DNA of 64,000 nt. Source: Gammaproteobacteria bacterium (GTDB lineage: Bacteria; Pseudomonadota; Gammaproteobacteria; Nitrosococcales; Methylophagaceae). Of this stretch, positions 21,470 through 31,578 are shown one piece after another; position 1 is the stretch's first letter; each line of letters opens with the position of its first letter. Below the pieces are notes generated by a model, which worked only from the letters and a program-made list of their open reading frames with translations, was not told the DNA's origin and made no database searches. The stretch lies in contig JARGFJ010000004.1 of NCBI GenBank assembly GCA_029210875.1, positions 35,745-99,744 on the forward strand. The letters are read 5' to 3'. The position numbers were made by a program, and so were the translations under genes.

Positions 21470-21802
21470 TTAAAACATGCCTAATTGAAGCTGCGCGGCT
21501 TCCGTCATCATGTCTTTAGTCCAAGGTGGATCCCAAACTAACTCAACATGGACTTTGTTGACACCGTCCACTGTTGCTACTTTTGCTTCAATATCGCCAG
21601 GGAAAGATTGCGCAACTGGACACCCAGGCGCTGTCAAGGTCATATTGATATTGACATTGCCTGAATCACTGATGCTGATATCGTAAATAAGACCTAACTC
21701 ATAGATATTGATCGGGATTTCAGGATCAAAGATGGTTTTAAGCATCTCAATCACATCTTCTTTCAGCTCTTCAGGTGTCATTTTAAAATCTTGTAAACTC
21801 AT
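21470..21802 (-). CDS. sufT: SUF system FeS assembly protein SufT (DUF59/MIP18 family)
   Basis: DPEIPINIYELGLIYDI, LTAPGCPV, VELVWDPPWT; within suf cluster. Confidence 0.88.
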   Translation of the reverse strand: MSLQDFKMTPEELKEDVIEMLKTIFDPEIPINIYELGLIYDISISDSGNVNINMTLTAPGCPVAQSFPGDIEAKVATVDGVNKVHVELVWDPPWTKDMMTEAAQLQLGMF

Positions 21803-21810
21803 GCTCTGCT

Positions 21811-22263
21811 CTATTCTGTTGTTACTGAAATATCGTGATCGTTATCCATTGCGGCATGGATAGTGTGCCAAGATAAGGTTGCACATTTAACGCGTGCTGG
21901 AAATTCCTTTACACCACTTAATACTTCTAATTTACCTAATGACGATGTATCTATTTCTTCGCCCGTCATTTGTTTATGCACAAGCGTGTATAAACGATCT
22001 GCTTCAGCAATGGTTTTGCCTTTTAAAGCTTCGGTCATTAACGAGGCTGAAGCAACGGAAATAGCACAACCACTACCCTGAAAACTGACATCTTCAATCA
22101 CATCACCATTCAATTTGAGATACACAACCAAAGCATCACCACACAATGGATTATTGCCATGTGCAAGATGATTAGCATCACTCATTTCACGAAAGTTACG
22201 TGGTTTTTTATTGTGATCCATGATCACTTGTTGATATAAATCTCTTAAATCACCAGCACTCAT
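21811..22263 (-). CDS. sufU: Fe-S cluster assembly sulfur-transfer/scaffold protein SufU
   Basis: LYQQVIMDHNKKPRNF, NPLCGD, FQGSGCAIS, RVKCATLSWHT; adjacent to sufS. Confidence 0.93.
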   Translation of the reverse strand: MSAGDLRDLYQQVIMDHNKKPRNFREMSDANHLAHGNNPLCGDALVVYLKLNGDVIEDVSFQGSGCAISVASASLMTEALKGKTIAEADRLYTLVHKQMTGEEIDTSSLGKLEVLSGVKEFPARVKCATLSWHTIHAAMDNDHDISVTTE

Positions 22264-23483
22264 TAGGCAAATAGCTCCTGTACTTTTTTGATTGCATCTA
22301 CTAAGGCATCAATTTCTTCAAAGGTATTATAAAAAGCAAATGAAGCACGCGCTGTTGCTGGAATACCAAAAAACTGCATAACCGGCTGAGCACAATGATG
22401 ACCGGTGCGAATTGCCACACCTTGTTGATCAAAAATGGTACCCACATCATGAGGATGTACACCCGCGATCATAAATGACACTACGCTGGCTTTATGCTCT
22501 GCTCTACCAATAATGCGAACACCATCCAGTGCGTCTAAACGTGTTGTAGCCACCACCAATAAATCATGTTCATGCTGAGCGATCTTATCAACACCCAATG
22601 TTTGCATATAATCTATAGCCGCACCCAAACCAATTGCGCCAGCAATATGCGGGGTGCCTGCTTCAAATTTATATGGCAACTCATTGTACTGCGTATGGGC
22701 GAAACTGACCGATAAAATCATGTCACCACCACCCTGCCATGGTGGCATCGCTTCTAATAAATCTTGCTTGCCATACAAGGCACCGATACCAGTAGGCGCA
22801 AACATTTTATGACCAGAAAACACATAAAAGTCACAGTCCAGATCCTGTACATCAACAGCCATATGTGGCACGGCCTGAGCACCATCAACTAATACAGGAA
22901 TACCTTTAGCATGCGCTTTTGCAATCATATCTTTAACAGGGTTAATCGTACCCAAAGCATTAGAAACATGGCCTACTGCCATGATTTTGGTCCGTTCGTT
23001 TAGTAATTCATTTAAACCTGATAAATCCAGTTCACCTTTAGTTGTCATCGGGATGACTTTTAAGTTAGCGCCTGTTTGTTCACACACCATTTGCCAGGGC
23101 ACAATATTGGCGTGATGTTCCATATGACTAATTAAAACGTCATCACCTTTGGCTAACATTGGACGCACAAAACTTTGTGCAACCAAGTTCACTGCTTCAG
23201 TAGCGCCACGAACAAAGATAATTTCTTTATCAGATTTGGCATTGACAAAGGCACGCACTTTATCGCGAGCACCTTCATAGGCATCAGTGGCACGTTGACT
23301 TAAACGATGAACACCACGATGAACGTTGGCATTGTCTTGTCGATAATAATCAGAAATCGCATCAATAACCTGATTTGGTTTTTGACTGCTCGCCGCATTA
23401 TCTAAATAGACTAGCGGATGACCGTTGATCTGCTGATCAAGGATCGGAAAATCTCGGCGGATAGCAGCTAAATCTAAGCTCAT
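22263..23483 (-). CDS. sufS: Cysteine desulfurase SufS
   Basis: YLDNAASSQKP, FSGHKMFAPTGIGALYGK, RTGHHCAQP. Confidence 0.97.
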   Translation of the reverse strand: MSLDLAAIRRDFPILDQQINGHPLVYLDNAASSQKPNQVIDAISDYYRQDNANVHRGVHRLSQRATDAYEGARDKVRAFVNAKSDKEIIFVRGATEAVNLVAQSFVRPMLAKGDDVLISHMEHHANIVPWQMVCEQTGANLKVIPMTTKGELDLSGLNELLNERTKIMAVGHVSNALGTINPVKDMIAKAHAKGIPVLVDGAQAVPHMAVDVQDLDCDFYVFSGHKMFAPTGIGALYGKQDLLEAMPPWQGGGDMILSVSFAHTQYNELPYKFEAGTPHIAGAIGLGAAIDYMQTLGVDKIAQHEHDLLVVATTRLDALDGVRIIGRAEHKASVVSFMIAGVHPHDVGTIFDQQGVAIRTGHHCAQPVMQFFGIPATARASFAFYNTFEEIDALVDAIKKVQELFA

Positions 23484-24790
23484 TCTTTTTCACCTGTTTT
23501 AGGTAACCGTTGTTCAACTACCTTAGCTAATGCTTCTCTAATAGTGTGATTGGGAATACGTGTTAACACGTCAACTGCAAACGCATAGGTTAATAAACTT
23601 CTTGCACTGACTTCGTCCAAACCACGAGCTCGTAAGAAAAATAACTGATCTTCATCTAGTTGTCCGATCGCACTGCCATGACCACATTTGACATCGTCAG
23701 CATAAATTTCCATTTCGGGTTTACTATCAATTTCACAGCCGCGCGATAACAGTAAATTACGATTACTTTGATTGGCATCCGTTTTTTGGGCATCTTTATG
23801 CACCATCACTTTACCGTTAAATACGGCATGACTATTACCATCCAACACACCTTTGTATAACTCATCGCTAGTTGTGTTAGGTACTGCATGATCAATACGG
23901 GTATGGTTATCAACATGTTGTTCACCATCAACTAAATACAAACCATCCATTGTGACGTGTGATTGTTCGCCTAATAATTGGCTATGAATATCATTGCGCG
24001 CCAATTTAGCACCTAATGAAATATTATTTGTTAACCAGTGACTAGCTTGTGCCAGATGGGCTGCTAATGTCGCAATATGAAAGGCATTATTTGATTCTTG
24101 CTGTAATTTATAGTGGGTTAACTCAGCTCGTTCAGCCAAATTAACCTCTGTTACAACATCGGTAAAATAGCTGTCCTGTGTCAAACCAACATAATGTTCA
24201 ATCACCGTAGCTTTAGCACCCGTTTCCAGCTCAATCTTATGGCGTAGGTGTGTCGCCAAATTAGCTGTGTTGCCCGTATTGATAACGATAATTTCGATTG
24301 TTTTTTCAATCTCAATAGCGCTATCAACCGAAATAACAACGCCTTCAGACATCAGCATGGTATTGAGGGCATTTAGTCCAACTTTAGTCAGTTCAGTTTG
24401 TTGTCCTAAACTATGTTCAAGTTGATCCACAGACTCAGATAACGCTGTAATGCACAATCCTGATTGCAAGGCATCAATATCAGACAATTCTTCTGAAAAA
24501 ACGCCATCGACAATGACAACACGATAAGCATCGTGTAACAGAGCAACCGAATCAACTTCATCGGCTGCTATCTCAACTGACTCCGTATGATGATTAAATA
24601 TTTGTTGGGAAAAATCCCACAAGCTGGTGTATTTCCAATCTTCCTCTTTTTTAGCAGGCAAACTGAACATATTAAATTGCGTTAACGCATCTTGGCGTCG
24701 TTTTTTTAACCAGGGCGCAGTGCCTTCAGCAGCAATTAACGCCTCAGCAACACTCGCAAATGGAGTCGCTAATTCGCTTAATTGTTTCAT
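23480..24790 (-). CDS. sufD: Fe-S cluster assembly protein SufD
   Basis: SufBD family; [37 protein letters not shown]. Confidence 0.96.
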   Translation of the reverse strand: MKQLSELATPFASVAEALIAAEGTAPWLKKRRQDALTQFNMFSLPAKKEEDWKYTSLWDFSQQIFNHHTESVEIAADEVDSVALLHDAYRVVIVDGVFSEELSDIDALQSGLCITALSESVDQLEHSLGQQTELTKVGLNALNTMLMSEGVVISVDSAIEIEKTIEIIVINTGNTANLATHLRHKIELETGAKATVIEHYVGLTQDSYFTDVVTEVNLAERAELTHYKLQQESNNAFHIATLAAHLAQASHWLTNNISLGAKLARNDIHSQLLGEQSHVTMDGLYLVDGEQHVDNHTRIDHAVPNTTSDELYKGVLDGNSHAVFNGKVMVHKDAQKTDANQSNRNLLLSRGCEIDSKPEMEIYADDVKCGHGSAIGQLDEDQLFFLRARGLDEVSARSLLTYAFAVDVLTRIPNHTIREALAKVVEQRLPKTGEKE

Positions 24791-25548
24791 GCAGACACAC
24801 CTTCGGGTTGTTCATCCACCCAACTGTAACCTGTTTTCTCCAGTTCTTTGGCCAATTCCTTATCACCAGATTTAACGATTTGACCTTTAGAAAGCACATG
24901 AACAAAGTCAGGCACGATGTAATCTAATAAGCGTTGATAATGCGTGATCATAATGATCGAACGCTGTTGTGAACGTAATGCATTAACGCCTTCAGATACG
25001 ATTTTAAGTGCATCAATATCAAGACCAGAATCCGTTTCATCAAGAATGGCTAATGACGGTTCAAGCAATGCCATTTGCAGGATTTCATTACGTTTTTTCT
25101 CGCCACCAGAGAAACCTTCATTAACGCTACGGTGAAGGAATTGCTCGTCCATTTTGACTAATTCCATTTTGCTGCGAACTAGGGTTAGGAAATCAATCGC
25201 ATCCAATTCATCTAAACCTTGGTATTTACGCACCGCATTTAGTGCTGCTTTTAATAGATAAATATTGCTCACACCTGGAATTTCGACTGGGTATTGAAAT
25301 GCTAAAAACACACCGCGTTGAGCACGTTCTTCCGCTTCAAGCGCTAGTAGATTTTCATTTTTATAAATGACTTCACCTTGGGTGATTTCATAGCCATCTC
25401 GACCAGCCAATACATTTGACAAGGTACTTTTACCTGCACCATTTGGCCCCATAATGGCATGCACTTCGCCCGCGTTAACAGTTAAGTTAATACCGCGTAA
25501 AATTTCTTTGCCGTCAACACTGGCATGTAGGTTTTTAATTTCTAACAT
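24787..25548 (-). CDS. sufC: Fe-S cluster assembly ATPase SufC
   Basis: [10 protein letters not shown] Walker [14 protein letters not shown] signature. Confidence 0.98.
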   Translation of the reverse strand: MLEIKNLHASVDGKEILRGINLTVNAGEVHAIMGPNGAGKSTLSNVLAGRDGYEITQGEVIYKNENLLALEAEERAQRGVFLAFQYPVEIPGVSNIYLLKAALNAVRKYQGLDELDAIDFLTLVRSKMELVKMDEQFLHRSVNEGFSGGEKKRNEILQMALLEPSLAILDETDSGLDIDALKIVSEGVNALRSQQRSIIMITHYQRLLDYIVPDFVHVLSKGQIVKSGDKELAKELEKTGYSWVDEQPEGVSA

Positions 25549-25567
25549 TTAGAACTCTCTTTATAGT

Positions 25568-27016
25568 TTAACCAACTGAACCTTCTAGCGATAAGCCAAG
25601 TAGGTTTTGTGCCTCTACCGCAAACTCCATCGGTAATTCACGAATAACCTGTTTACAAAAACCATTCACAATCATTGACACAGCATCTTCAAGATCTAAA
25701 CCACGTTGCTTACAATAAAAGAGTTGGTCTTCACTAATTTTTGAGGTTGACGCTTCATGCTCAACTTTTGCTGTTGGGTTTTTAACTTCAATATAGGGGA
25801 ATGTATGGGCTGCACTTTTATCCCCCATTAATAATGAGTCACATTCCGTATAATTACGTGCATTGTCAGCATTGGGGCCAACACGGACCAAACCACGGTA
25901 GGCATTTTGAGAACGACCGGCAGATACACCCTTTGAGATAATGGTTGAACTGGTGTTTTTACCGAGATGGATCATTTTGGTGCCCGTATCAGCCTGTTGC
26001 ATATTATTGGTCACAGCAACAGAATAAAATTCACCTACCGAGTTATCACCCTGTAACACCACACTTGGATATTTCCATGTGATTGCAGAACCTGTTTCAA
26101 CTTGTGTCCAAGATACTTTTGAACTTTCACCACGGCATGCTGCACGTTTGGTTACGAAGTTATAAATACCACCTTTACCGTTTTCATCACCCGGATACCA
26201 GTTTTGCACGGTAGAATATTTGATCTGTGCACGATCCATCGCCACTAATTCGACTACTGCCGCATGCAATTGATTTTCATCACGCATCGGTGCGGTACAC
26301 CCTTCTAGATAACTCACATACGAATCATCATCAGCAATAATCAATGTACGTTCAAACTGTCCGGTGTTAGCCGCATTAATTCGGAAATACGTTGATAATT
26401 CCATCGGGCAACGTACGCCTTTAGGAATATAAACAAATGAACCATCACTAAATACAGCCGAATTCAACGCTGCGTAATAGTTATCTTTATATGGAACAAC
26501 ACTACCCAGATATTGTTTAATCAGCTCAGGATGTTCGTGCACTGCTTTAGAAAATGGCATAAAAAGAATGCCTTGTTCAGCTAACTTATCCTGAAATGTA
26601 TTGGCCACTGACACACTATCAAATACGGCATCCACCGCAACACCCGCTAAACGTGCACGTTCATCAAGTGGCACACCCAATTTTTCATAGGTACGCAATA
26701 ATTCCGGATCAACTTCATCCAGACTTTTCGGTCCATCTGTTTTTTTCTTAGGTGCCGAATAATAACTAATATCCTGATAATTGATTTCAGGATAATGGAC
26801 ATGTGCCCATTCTGGTGTTTCTAATGTTAACCAGTGACGATAGGCTTGTAGACGCCATTCTAATAAAAACTCTGGCTCGCCTTTGATCTGTGAAATTTGA
26901 CGAACAATATCCTCACTTAAACCCGCAGGCAAGCTATCGGCTTCAATATCGGTTATAAATCCAGCAGCATATTCTTGTGGAACAAATTCTTCTATTTGCT
27001 GTTTTTGCTCAGCCAT
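25568..27016 (-). CDS. sufB: Fe-S cluster assembly protein SufB
   Basis: SufBD family; [59 protein letters not shown]. Confidence 0.97.
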   Translation of the reverse strand: MAEQKQQIEEFVPQEYAAGFITDIEADSLPAGLSEDIVRQISQIKGEPEFLLEWRLQAYRHWLTLETPEWAHVHYPEINYQDISYYSAPKKKTDGPKSLDEVDPELLRTYEKLGVPLDERARLAGVAVDAVFDSVSVANTFQDKLAEQGILFMPFSKAVHEHPELIKQYLGSVVPYKDNYYAALNSAVFSDGSFVYIPKGVRCPMELSTYFRINAANTGQFERTLIIADDDSYVSYLEGCTAPMRDENQLHAAVVELVAMDRAQIKYSTVQNWYPGDENGKGGIYNFVTKRAACRGESSKVSWTQVETGSAITWKYPSVVLQGDNSVGEFYSVAVTNNMQQADTGTKMIHLGKNTSSTIISKGVSAGRSQNAYRGLVRVGPNADNARNYTECDSLLMGDKSAAHTFPYIEVKNPTAKVEHEASTSKISEDQLFYCKQRGLDLEDAVSMIVNGFCKQVIRELPMEFAVEAQNLLGLSLEGSVG

Positions 27017-27503
27017 TTAATTCACCTTCGTTTAGTGTTTTTAGACCCACATTTGAATTCAGTGGATAAAAATGTATTGGACTCACTTGAGCCGTTTTTG
27101 ATGGTGGCACAAGCATGTCAGACAATTTAACCTCATCTAATGCGTGGAAAACCGCATTATTGATGCGTGTCCAGTTTGTTTGTATAGCGCAATGCGTTTC
27201 CTGTTCACAATGACTCTCATCGCTGACACATTCTGTTAAAGCTATCGGTCCTTCAATTGCTGTAATAATCTCCGCTACCGAAATATCATTTGCATGTCGG
27301 CTCAAACTGTAACCACCTGTCGCACCACGCTCTGACTTTAACAGCCCAGCACTGGAAAGTGATTTAAGTACTTTTTTTACTGTGGGCAGAGGTACACGAA
27401 CAGCATCCGCTAAGGTGTGGGCACTATGCTGCAACTCTGTTTTTTGCGCCAGATAACTCATCAATACGATACCGTAATCGGTTAATTTTCCCATACGTAA
27501 CAT
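27009..27503 (-). CDS. SUF-system Rrf2-family transcriptional regulator
   Basis: [30 protein letters not shown]-terminal Cys cluster; RBS AGGAGAG before start at 27503; heads the suf operon. Confidence 0.9.
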   Translation of the reverse strand: MLRMGKLTDYGIVLMSYLAQKTELQHSAHTLADAVRVPLPTVKKVLKSLSSAGLLKSERGATGGYSLSRHANDISVAEIITAIEGPIALTECVSDESHCEQETHCAIQTNWTRINNAVFHALDEVKLSDMLVPPSKTAQVSPIHFYPLNSNVGLKTLNEGELNG

Positions 27504-27520
27504 GCGATCTCTCCTAATGA

Positions 27521-27535
27521 GTACTATTATAGTAC
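27521..27535 (-). promoter_or_regulatory. Candidate autoregulatory operator/promoter of the suf operon
   Basis: Perfect palindrome GTACTAT-T-ATAGTAC overlapping a TATAAT -10 on the minus strand; TTGGTT 17 nt upstream as -35. Confidence 0.55.
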
Positions 27536-27698
27536 CATTTAAATTAATAACCAAGCCTTTTACTCAGTTATTTCAACGACTATTTACTTTAAAAATATGA
27601 GAGAATGCCTGCCGTGAACTTTATCAGTATCAAAGTTACTAAAAGCGTAGCAACACTGATAACACAAACACTTAACCCCTTGATTCGAGAGCATTTAG

Positions 27699-28379
27699 AT
27701 GAAATTTAAGACACTCGCACTAATTCCTTTTTTATTCGGAGCACAAGTAATGGCTGATACACATGCCGCAAAACTAGACACTGACAAACAACAACTAAGC
27801 TATATCTTCGGCATTCAAGTCGGTCAAAACATGATGCAAGAAGGCGTAGAATTAGATATGGATGCGTTCAGTGCCGGTGTTGCAGATATGTTTGCTGGCA
27901 AACCACCTCAATTAGACCAAGCCACTGCTGAAAAAGTAATTGGTGAATTCCAGCAGAAAAAAGCCAAAGAAATGGCGGATGAAATGAACAAAAAACAAGC
28001 CCAAGCTAAAGCTTACCTTGACGAAAATGCCAAAAAAGAAGGTGTCATTACAACGGCTAGCGGCCTTCAGTACACAATTCTTACCGAAGGTGATGGCGCA
28101 ACACCAACAGCTAAAGATAAAGTTATTGCACATTACAAAGGTACATTATTAGACGGTACTGTTTTTGACAGTTCTTATGACCGTGGTGAACCTGCAACAT
28201 TCCCTGTTACCGGCGTTATTCAAGGTTGGCAAGAAGCACTTCAAATGATGAAAGAAGGTGCTAAATGGCAAGTTGTTGTTCCTGCTAACCTGGCTTATGG
28301 TCCTCGTGGTGCAGGTCAATTAATTGGTCCAAATGAAACCTTGATTTTTGATATTGAGTTAATTGCTATTACACAATAA
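27699..28379 (+). CDS. FKBP-type peptidyl-prolyl cis-trans isomerase (FklB/Mip-like)
   Basis: N-terminal dimerisation domain, VIAHYKGTLLDGTVFDSSYDRGEPATFPV, FKBP fold motifs. Confidence 0.94.
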   Translation: MKFKTLALIPFLFGAQVMADTHAAKLDTDKQQLSYIFGIQVGQNMMQEGVELDMDAFSAGVADMFAGKPPQLDQATAEKVIGEFQQKKAKEMADEMNKKQAQAKAYLDENAKKEGVITTASGLQYTILTEGDGATPTAKDKVIAHYKGTLLDGTVFDSSYDRGEPATFPVTGVIQGWQEALQMMKEGAKWQVVVPANLAYGPRGAGQLIGPNETLIFDIELIAITQ

Positions 28380-28421
28380 CAACGATCAATCTGTATGCTA
28401 ATAATAAAGCCGGCTAATTAC

Positions 28422-28982
28422 CTAGCCGGCTTTGTTATTTAAAATACTATCCAAATAATTCCAATCAAAAAAGGGTCCTGGATCAGTTTTACGATCAGGT
28501 GCAATAGCTTGATGCCCTACTATCTTAGTGTAATTCAACTGTGGATAACACGCACATAATGCCTTAATAACAGAAGCTAACTGTTGATATTGAGCCGGTT
28601 CAAAAAGTTTATCATCACACCCTTCAAGCTCTATGCCAATCGTAAAATCATTACAACGTTCACGCCCATTCCAACATGACACACCCGCATGCCATGCCCG
28701 TTTATGAAATGGCACATATTGAATAATCTCACCATTTCTACGAATTAGAACATGAGCAGATACCTTTAATTGTGCGATATTCTGAAAATAAGGATGTGCT
28801 GTCGGATCAAGTTGATTCAAAAATAAATCATCTATCCAACCACCACCAAACTCACCCGGCGGTAGACTGATATTGTGTACAACGATGCCTGTTATATCAT
28901 CGCAATCAGGACGTTCGTCTTGATTGGGTGAAAAATGGTATTCCACCTCATTTAATAATCCAGTTTCATAATTTACCTGCAT
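28422..28982 (-). CDS. ampD: 1,6-anhydro-N-acetylmuramyl-L-alanine amidase AmpD
   Basis: VVHNISLPPGEFGG, FHKRAWHAGVSCWNGRERCNDFTIGIELEG, GHQAIAPDRKTDPGPFFDW. Confidence 0.96.
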   Translation of the reverse strand: MQVNYETGLLNEVEYHFSPNQDERPDCDDITGIVVHNISLPPGEFGGGWIDDLFLNQLDPTAHPYFQNIAQLKVSAHVLIRRNGEIIQYVPFHKRAWHAGVSCWNGRERCNDFTIGIELEGCDDKLFEPAQYQQLASVIKALCACYPQLNYTKIVGHQAIAPDRKTDPGPFFDWNYLDSILNNKAG

Positions 28983-29106
28983 TCACTCTAATCTCATCTA
29001 TTCGCATAGTTACAATAAGATTAACATTATGCACATACAGTCTGAAGCATAAATAGCCTATACTTATCACTTTATTATCATGGCATAACTTAAAAAGGTC
29101 GGAACG

Positions 29107-30540
29107 GTGGGAATCAATAACACTGCTCATACAGAACAGAATATCCGGCTGATAAAAGACTATTTAAACAAACAAAGTCTTGTGCAAGGTCTTGTTATTA
29201 GACAAGACAATCATGATAAACAAGATTTAATCGAATCATTGGCGAAACGACAGCATCAAGCTGAAATACATCAATTAGTCAACCGACTTCATCCTTCTGA
29301 TATCGCTAATTTACTAGAACAATTACCGCCACAACAGCGTGATATCGTCTGGCAACATATTGATAAAAATCATATTGGCTCTGTTTTGCTCGAATTATCA
29401 GATAACTTACGCCAAGCGTTACTGGTCACATTAGAGTCAGATGAACTAATCAAGATAGTGTCTCATCTTGATTCAGATGAAATAGCTGATTTAATTCTCG
29501 ATTTACCTGAACATGTCACCGAAGATTTATTATCATCATTACCTGAACATCAACGGTTAGATGTTGAATCAACACTTCGTTTTCCTGAAGATACTGTAGG
29601 GGCCTGGATGGAATATGACATTCCAGTTGTTCGTGAAAATATCTCGCTTGATGTTGTGCTTTGTTATTTACGCAAGAAAGGTAGTATTCCAGACAGCTCA
29701 GATCGCCTAATTGTTGTCGACGATTCAGGGCAGTTCAAAGGGATATTACTTGTTGGTACATTACTGGTTATGAACGGTGAGAGTTTAGTTACTGATGTAA
29801 TGCAAACTGATGTTTCCGTTTTTCACACCAATGATTCAGCTGAAGATGCCGCACATGACTTTGAACGTTATGAATTAATTATCGCCCCTGTTATCAATTC
29901 TCATGGCAAGTTAGTTGGTGTATTACGTGTCTCTTCATTAATGGATTTGATGAATGCATCATCTCAACGCAAGTTCCTTGCTCAGGCCGGGGTATCCAAA
30001 GATGAAAACTTATTTGATCCCTTTTTAAATTCAGCACGAAACCGATGGCCCTGGATTGCGCTTAATTTATTTATTGTACTGATCGCTACCCGTGTTATTG
30101 ATCACTTCGAAACAACGATTACTGGTATGGTTGCTCTGGCAGCCTTATTGCCCATTACTGCCAATATTGGAGGTAATTCAGGCAATCAAGTAGTCGCTTT
30201 GGTGATTCGTGGATTGGCCTTAAAACAGTTAGAACGTAAACACTTGCCCCGATTATTCTTAAAAGAATTTCTGGTCGCCTCAACCAATGGACTGATGTGG
30301 GGCAGTATTACAGGAATCTTGATTTTGATATTTTATGGTAATACCAGCTTATCTATCGTCATTTTACTTTCAATGCTATTTACCATGATTTTATCGGCTA
30401 TGGTTGGTGTCAGTGTACCGTTACTACTTAAAAAGATGAATCAAGATCCGGTTTTGGGGAGTAGTGTAATCATCACTGGCTTTACTGACACGATGGGGTT
30501 TTTAATCTTTCTAGGATTAGCCACGCTAGTGCTAAACTAA
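29107..30540 (+). CDS. mgtE: Magnesium transporter MgtE
   Basis: MgtE N domain, CBS pair, C-terminal MgtE TM domain (PITANIGGNSGNQ). Confidence 0.95.
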   Translation: MGINNTAHTEQNIRLIKDYLNKQSLVQGLVIRQDNHDKQDLIESLAKRQHQAEIHQLVNRLHPSDIANLLEQLPPQQRDIVWQHIDKNHIGSVLLELSDNLRQALLVTLESDELIKIVSHLDSDEIADLILDLPEHVTEDLLSSLPEHQRLDVESTLRFPEDTVGAWMEYDIPVVRENISLDVVLCYLRKKGSIPDSSDRLIVVDDSGQFKGILLVGTLLVMNGESLVTDVMQTDVSVFHTNDSAEDAAHDFERYELIIAPVINSHGKLVGVLRVSSLMDLMNASSQRKFLAQAGVSKDENLFDPFLNSARNRWPWIALNLFIVLIATRVIDHFETTITGMVALAALLPITANIGGNSGNQVVALVIRGLALKQLERKHLPRLFLKEFLVASTNGLMWGSITGILILIFYGNTSLSIVILLSMLFTMILSAMVGVSVPLLLKKMNQDPVLGSSVIITGFTDTMGFLIFLGLATLVLN

Positions 30541-30670
30541 GCTTAACTCCGTTTAGTAACTATTGACGTTAAATCATGTCTACCGCTGGTGAAATAACCT
30601 AAAAAGATAGAAAATTAAACTTCCAACAGTTACCCTGTTAACCTTATTAAATTTCTCGTGATCACATTCA

Positions 30671-31516
30671 ATGACAATCAAAAACACCATAGCTACACGC
30701 GATATTCAGGCACAAGTCAAACTGGCACTTCAAGAAGATATCGGTCAACAGGATCTAACTGCTGATTTAATTCCGGCTGATTCCGTTGCAAAGGCGACAA
30801 TTATAACTCGGGAAGTAGCAACCTTATGTGGTCAGGACTGGTTAAATGAAGTGTTCAAGCAATTAGACCCCAATATAGCAGTGGCGTGGCATTTCAATGA
30901 TGGCGATAAAATGCAAGAAAATGATGTGATCTGCGAGTTATCTGGTTCAGCTCGCACCTTACTCACCGGTGAACGCACCGCAATGAATTTCATTCAAACT
31001 TTATCAGCGACAGCTACTCTAACATCCCACTATACGGATGCTGTCGCTGGTTTAGCTGTAGAAATTTTAGATACTAGAAAAACCATTCCTGGACTGCGTT
31101 TAGCTCAAAAATATGCCGTTCGCTGTGGCAAAGGATTTAATCACCGTATTGGCTTATTCGATGGCGTTTTAATTAAAGAAAATCATATTCAGGCAGCAGG
31201 ATCGATTGAAGCTGCTGTGGCAGCATCGAAACAATCTCACCCCACTATTCCTGTAGAAGTAGAAGTTGAAGACTTTGTTGAATTACAACACGCATTACAT
31301 GCCAAGGCTGATATTATCCTATTAGATAATTTTGATACTGATGCCTTGGTAAAAGCAGTCGCATTAAACCAGGGCCAAGTCAAACTGGAAGCCTCAGGTG
31401 GTATAAGCTTAGAAAATGTTAGAGCCATTGCACAAACAGGCGTCGATAGAATATCAATTGGTGCGTTAACTAAAGATATTCGAGCAATCGATCTGTCAAT
31501 GCGTTTTAACGCATAA
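30671..31516 (+). CDS. nadC: Nicotinate-nucleotide pyrophosphorylase
   Basis: EDIGQQDLTADLIP, ILDTRKTIPGLR, KYAVRCGKGFNHRIGLFDGVLIKENHI. Confidence 0.97.
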   Translation: MTIKNTIATRDIQAQVKLALQEDIGQQDLTADLIPADSVAKATIITREVATLCGQDWLNEVFKQLDPNIAVAWHFNDGDKMQENDVICELSGSARTLLTGERTAMNFIQTLSATATLTSHYTDAVAGLAVEILDTRKTIPGLRLAQKYAVRCGKGFNHRIGLFDGVLIKENHIQAAGSIEAAVAASKQSHPTIPVEVEVEDFVELQHALHAKADIILLDNFDTDALVKAVALNQGQVKLEASGGISLENVRAIAQTGVDRISIGALTKDIRAIDLSMRFNA

Positions 31517-31578
31517 AAAATTGCCGTGATGTTGATAGCAACATCACGACAATAAACAACAACGATTACGCGCTTATT

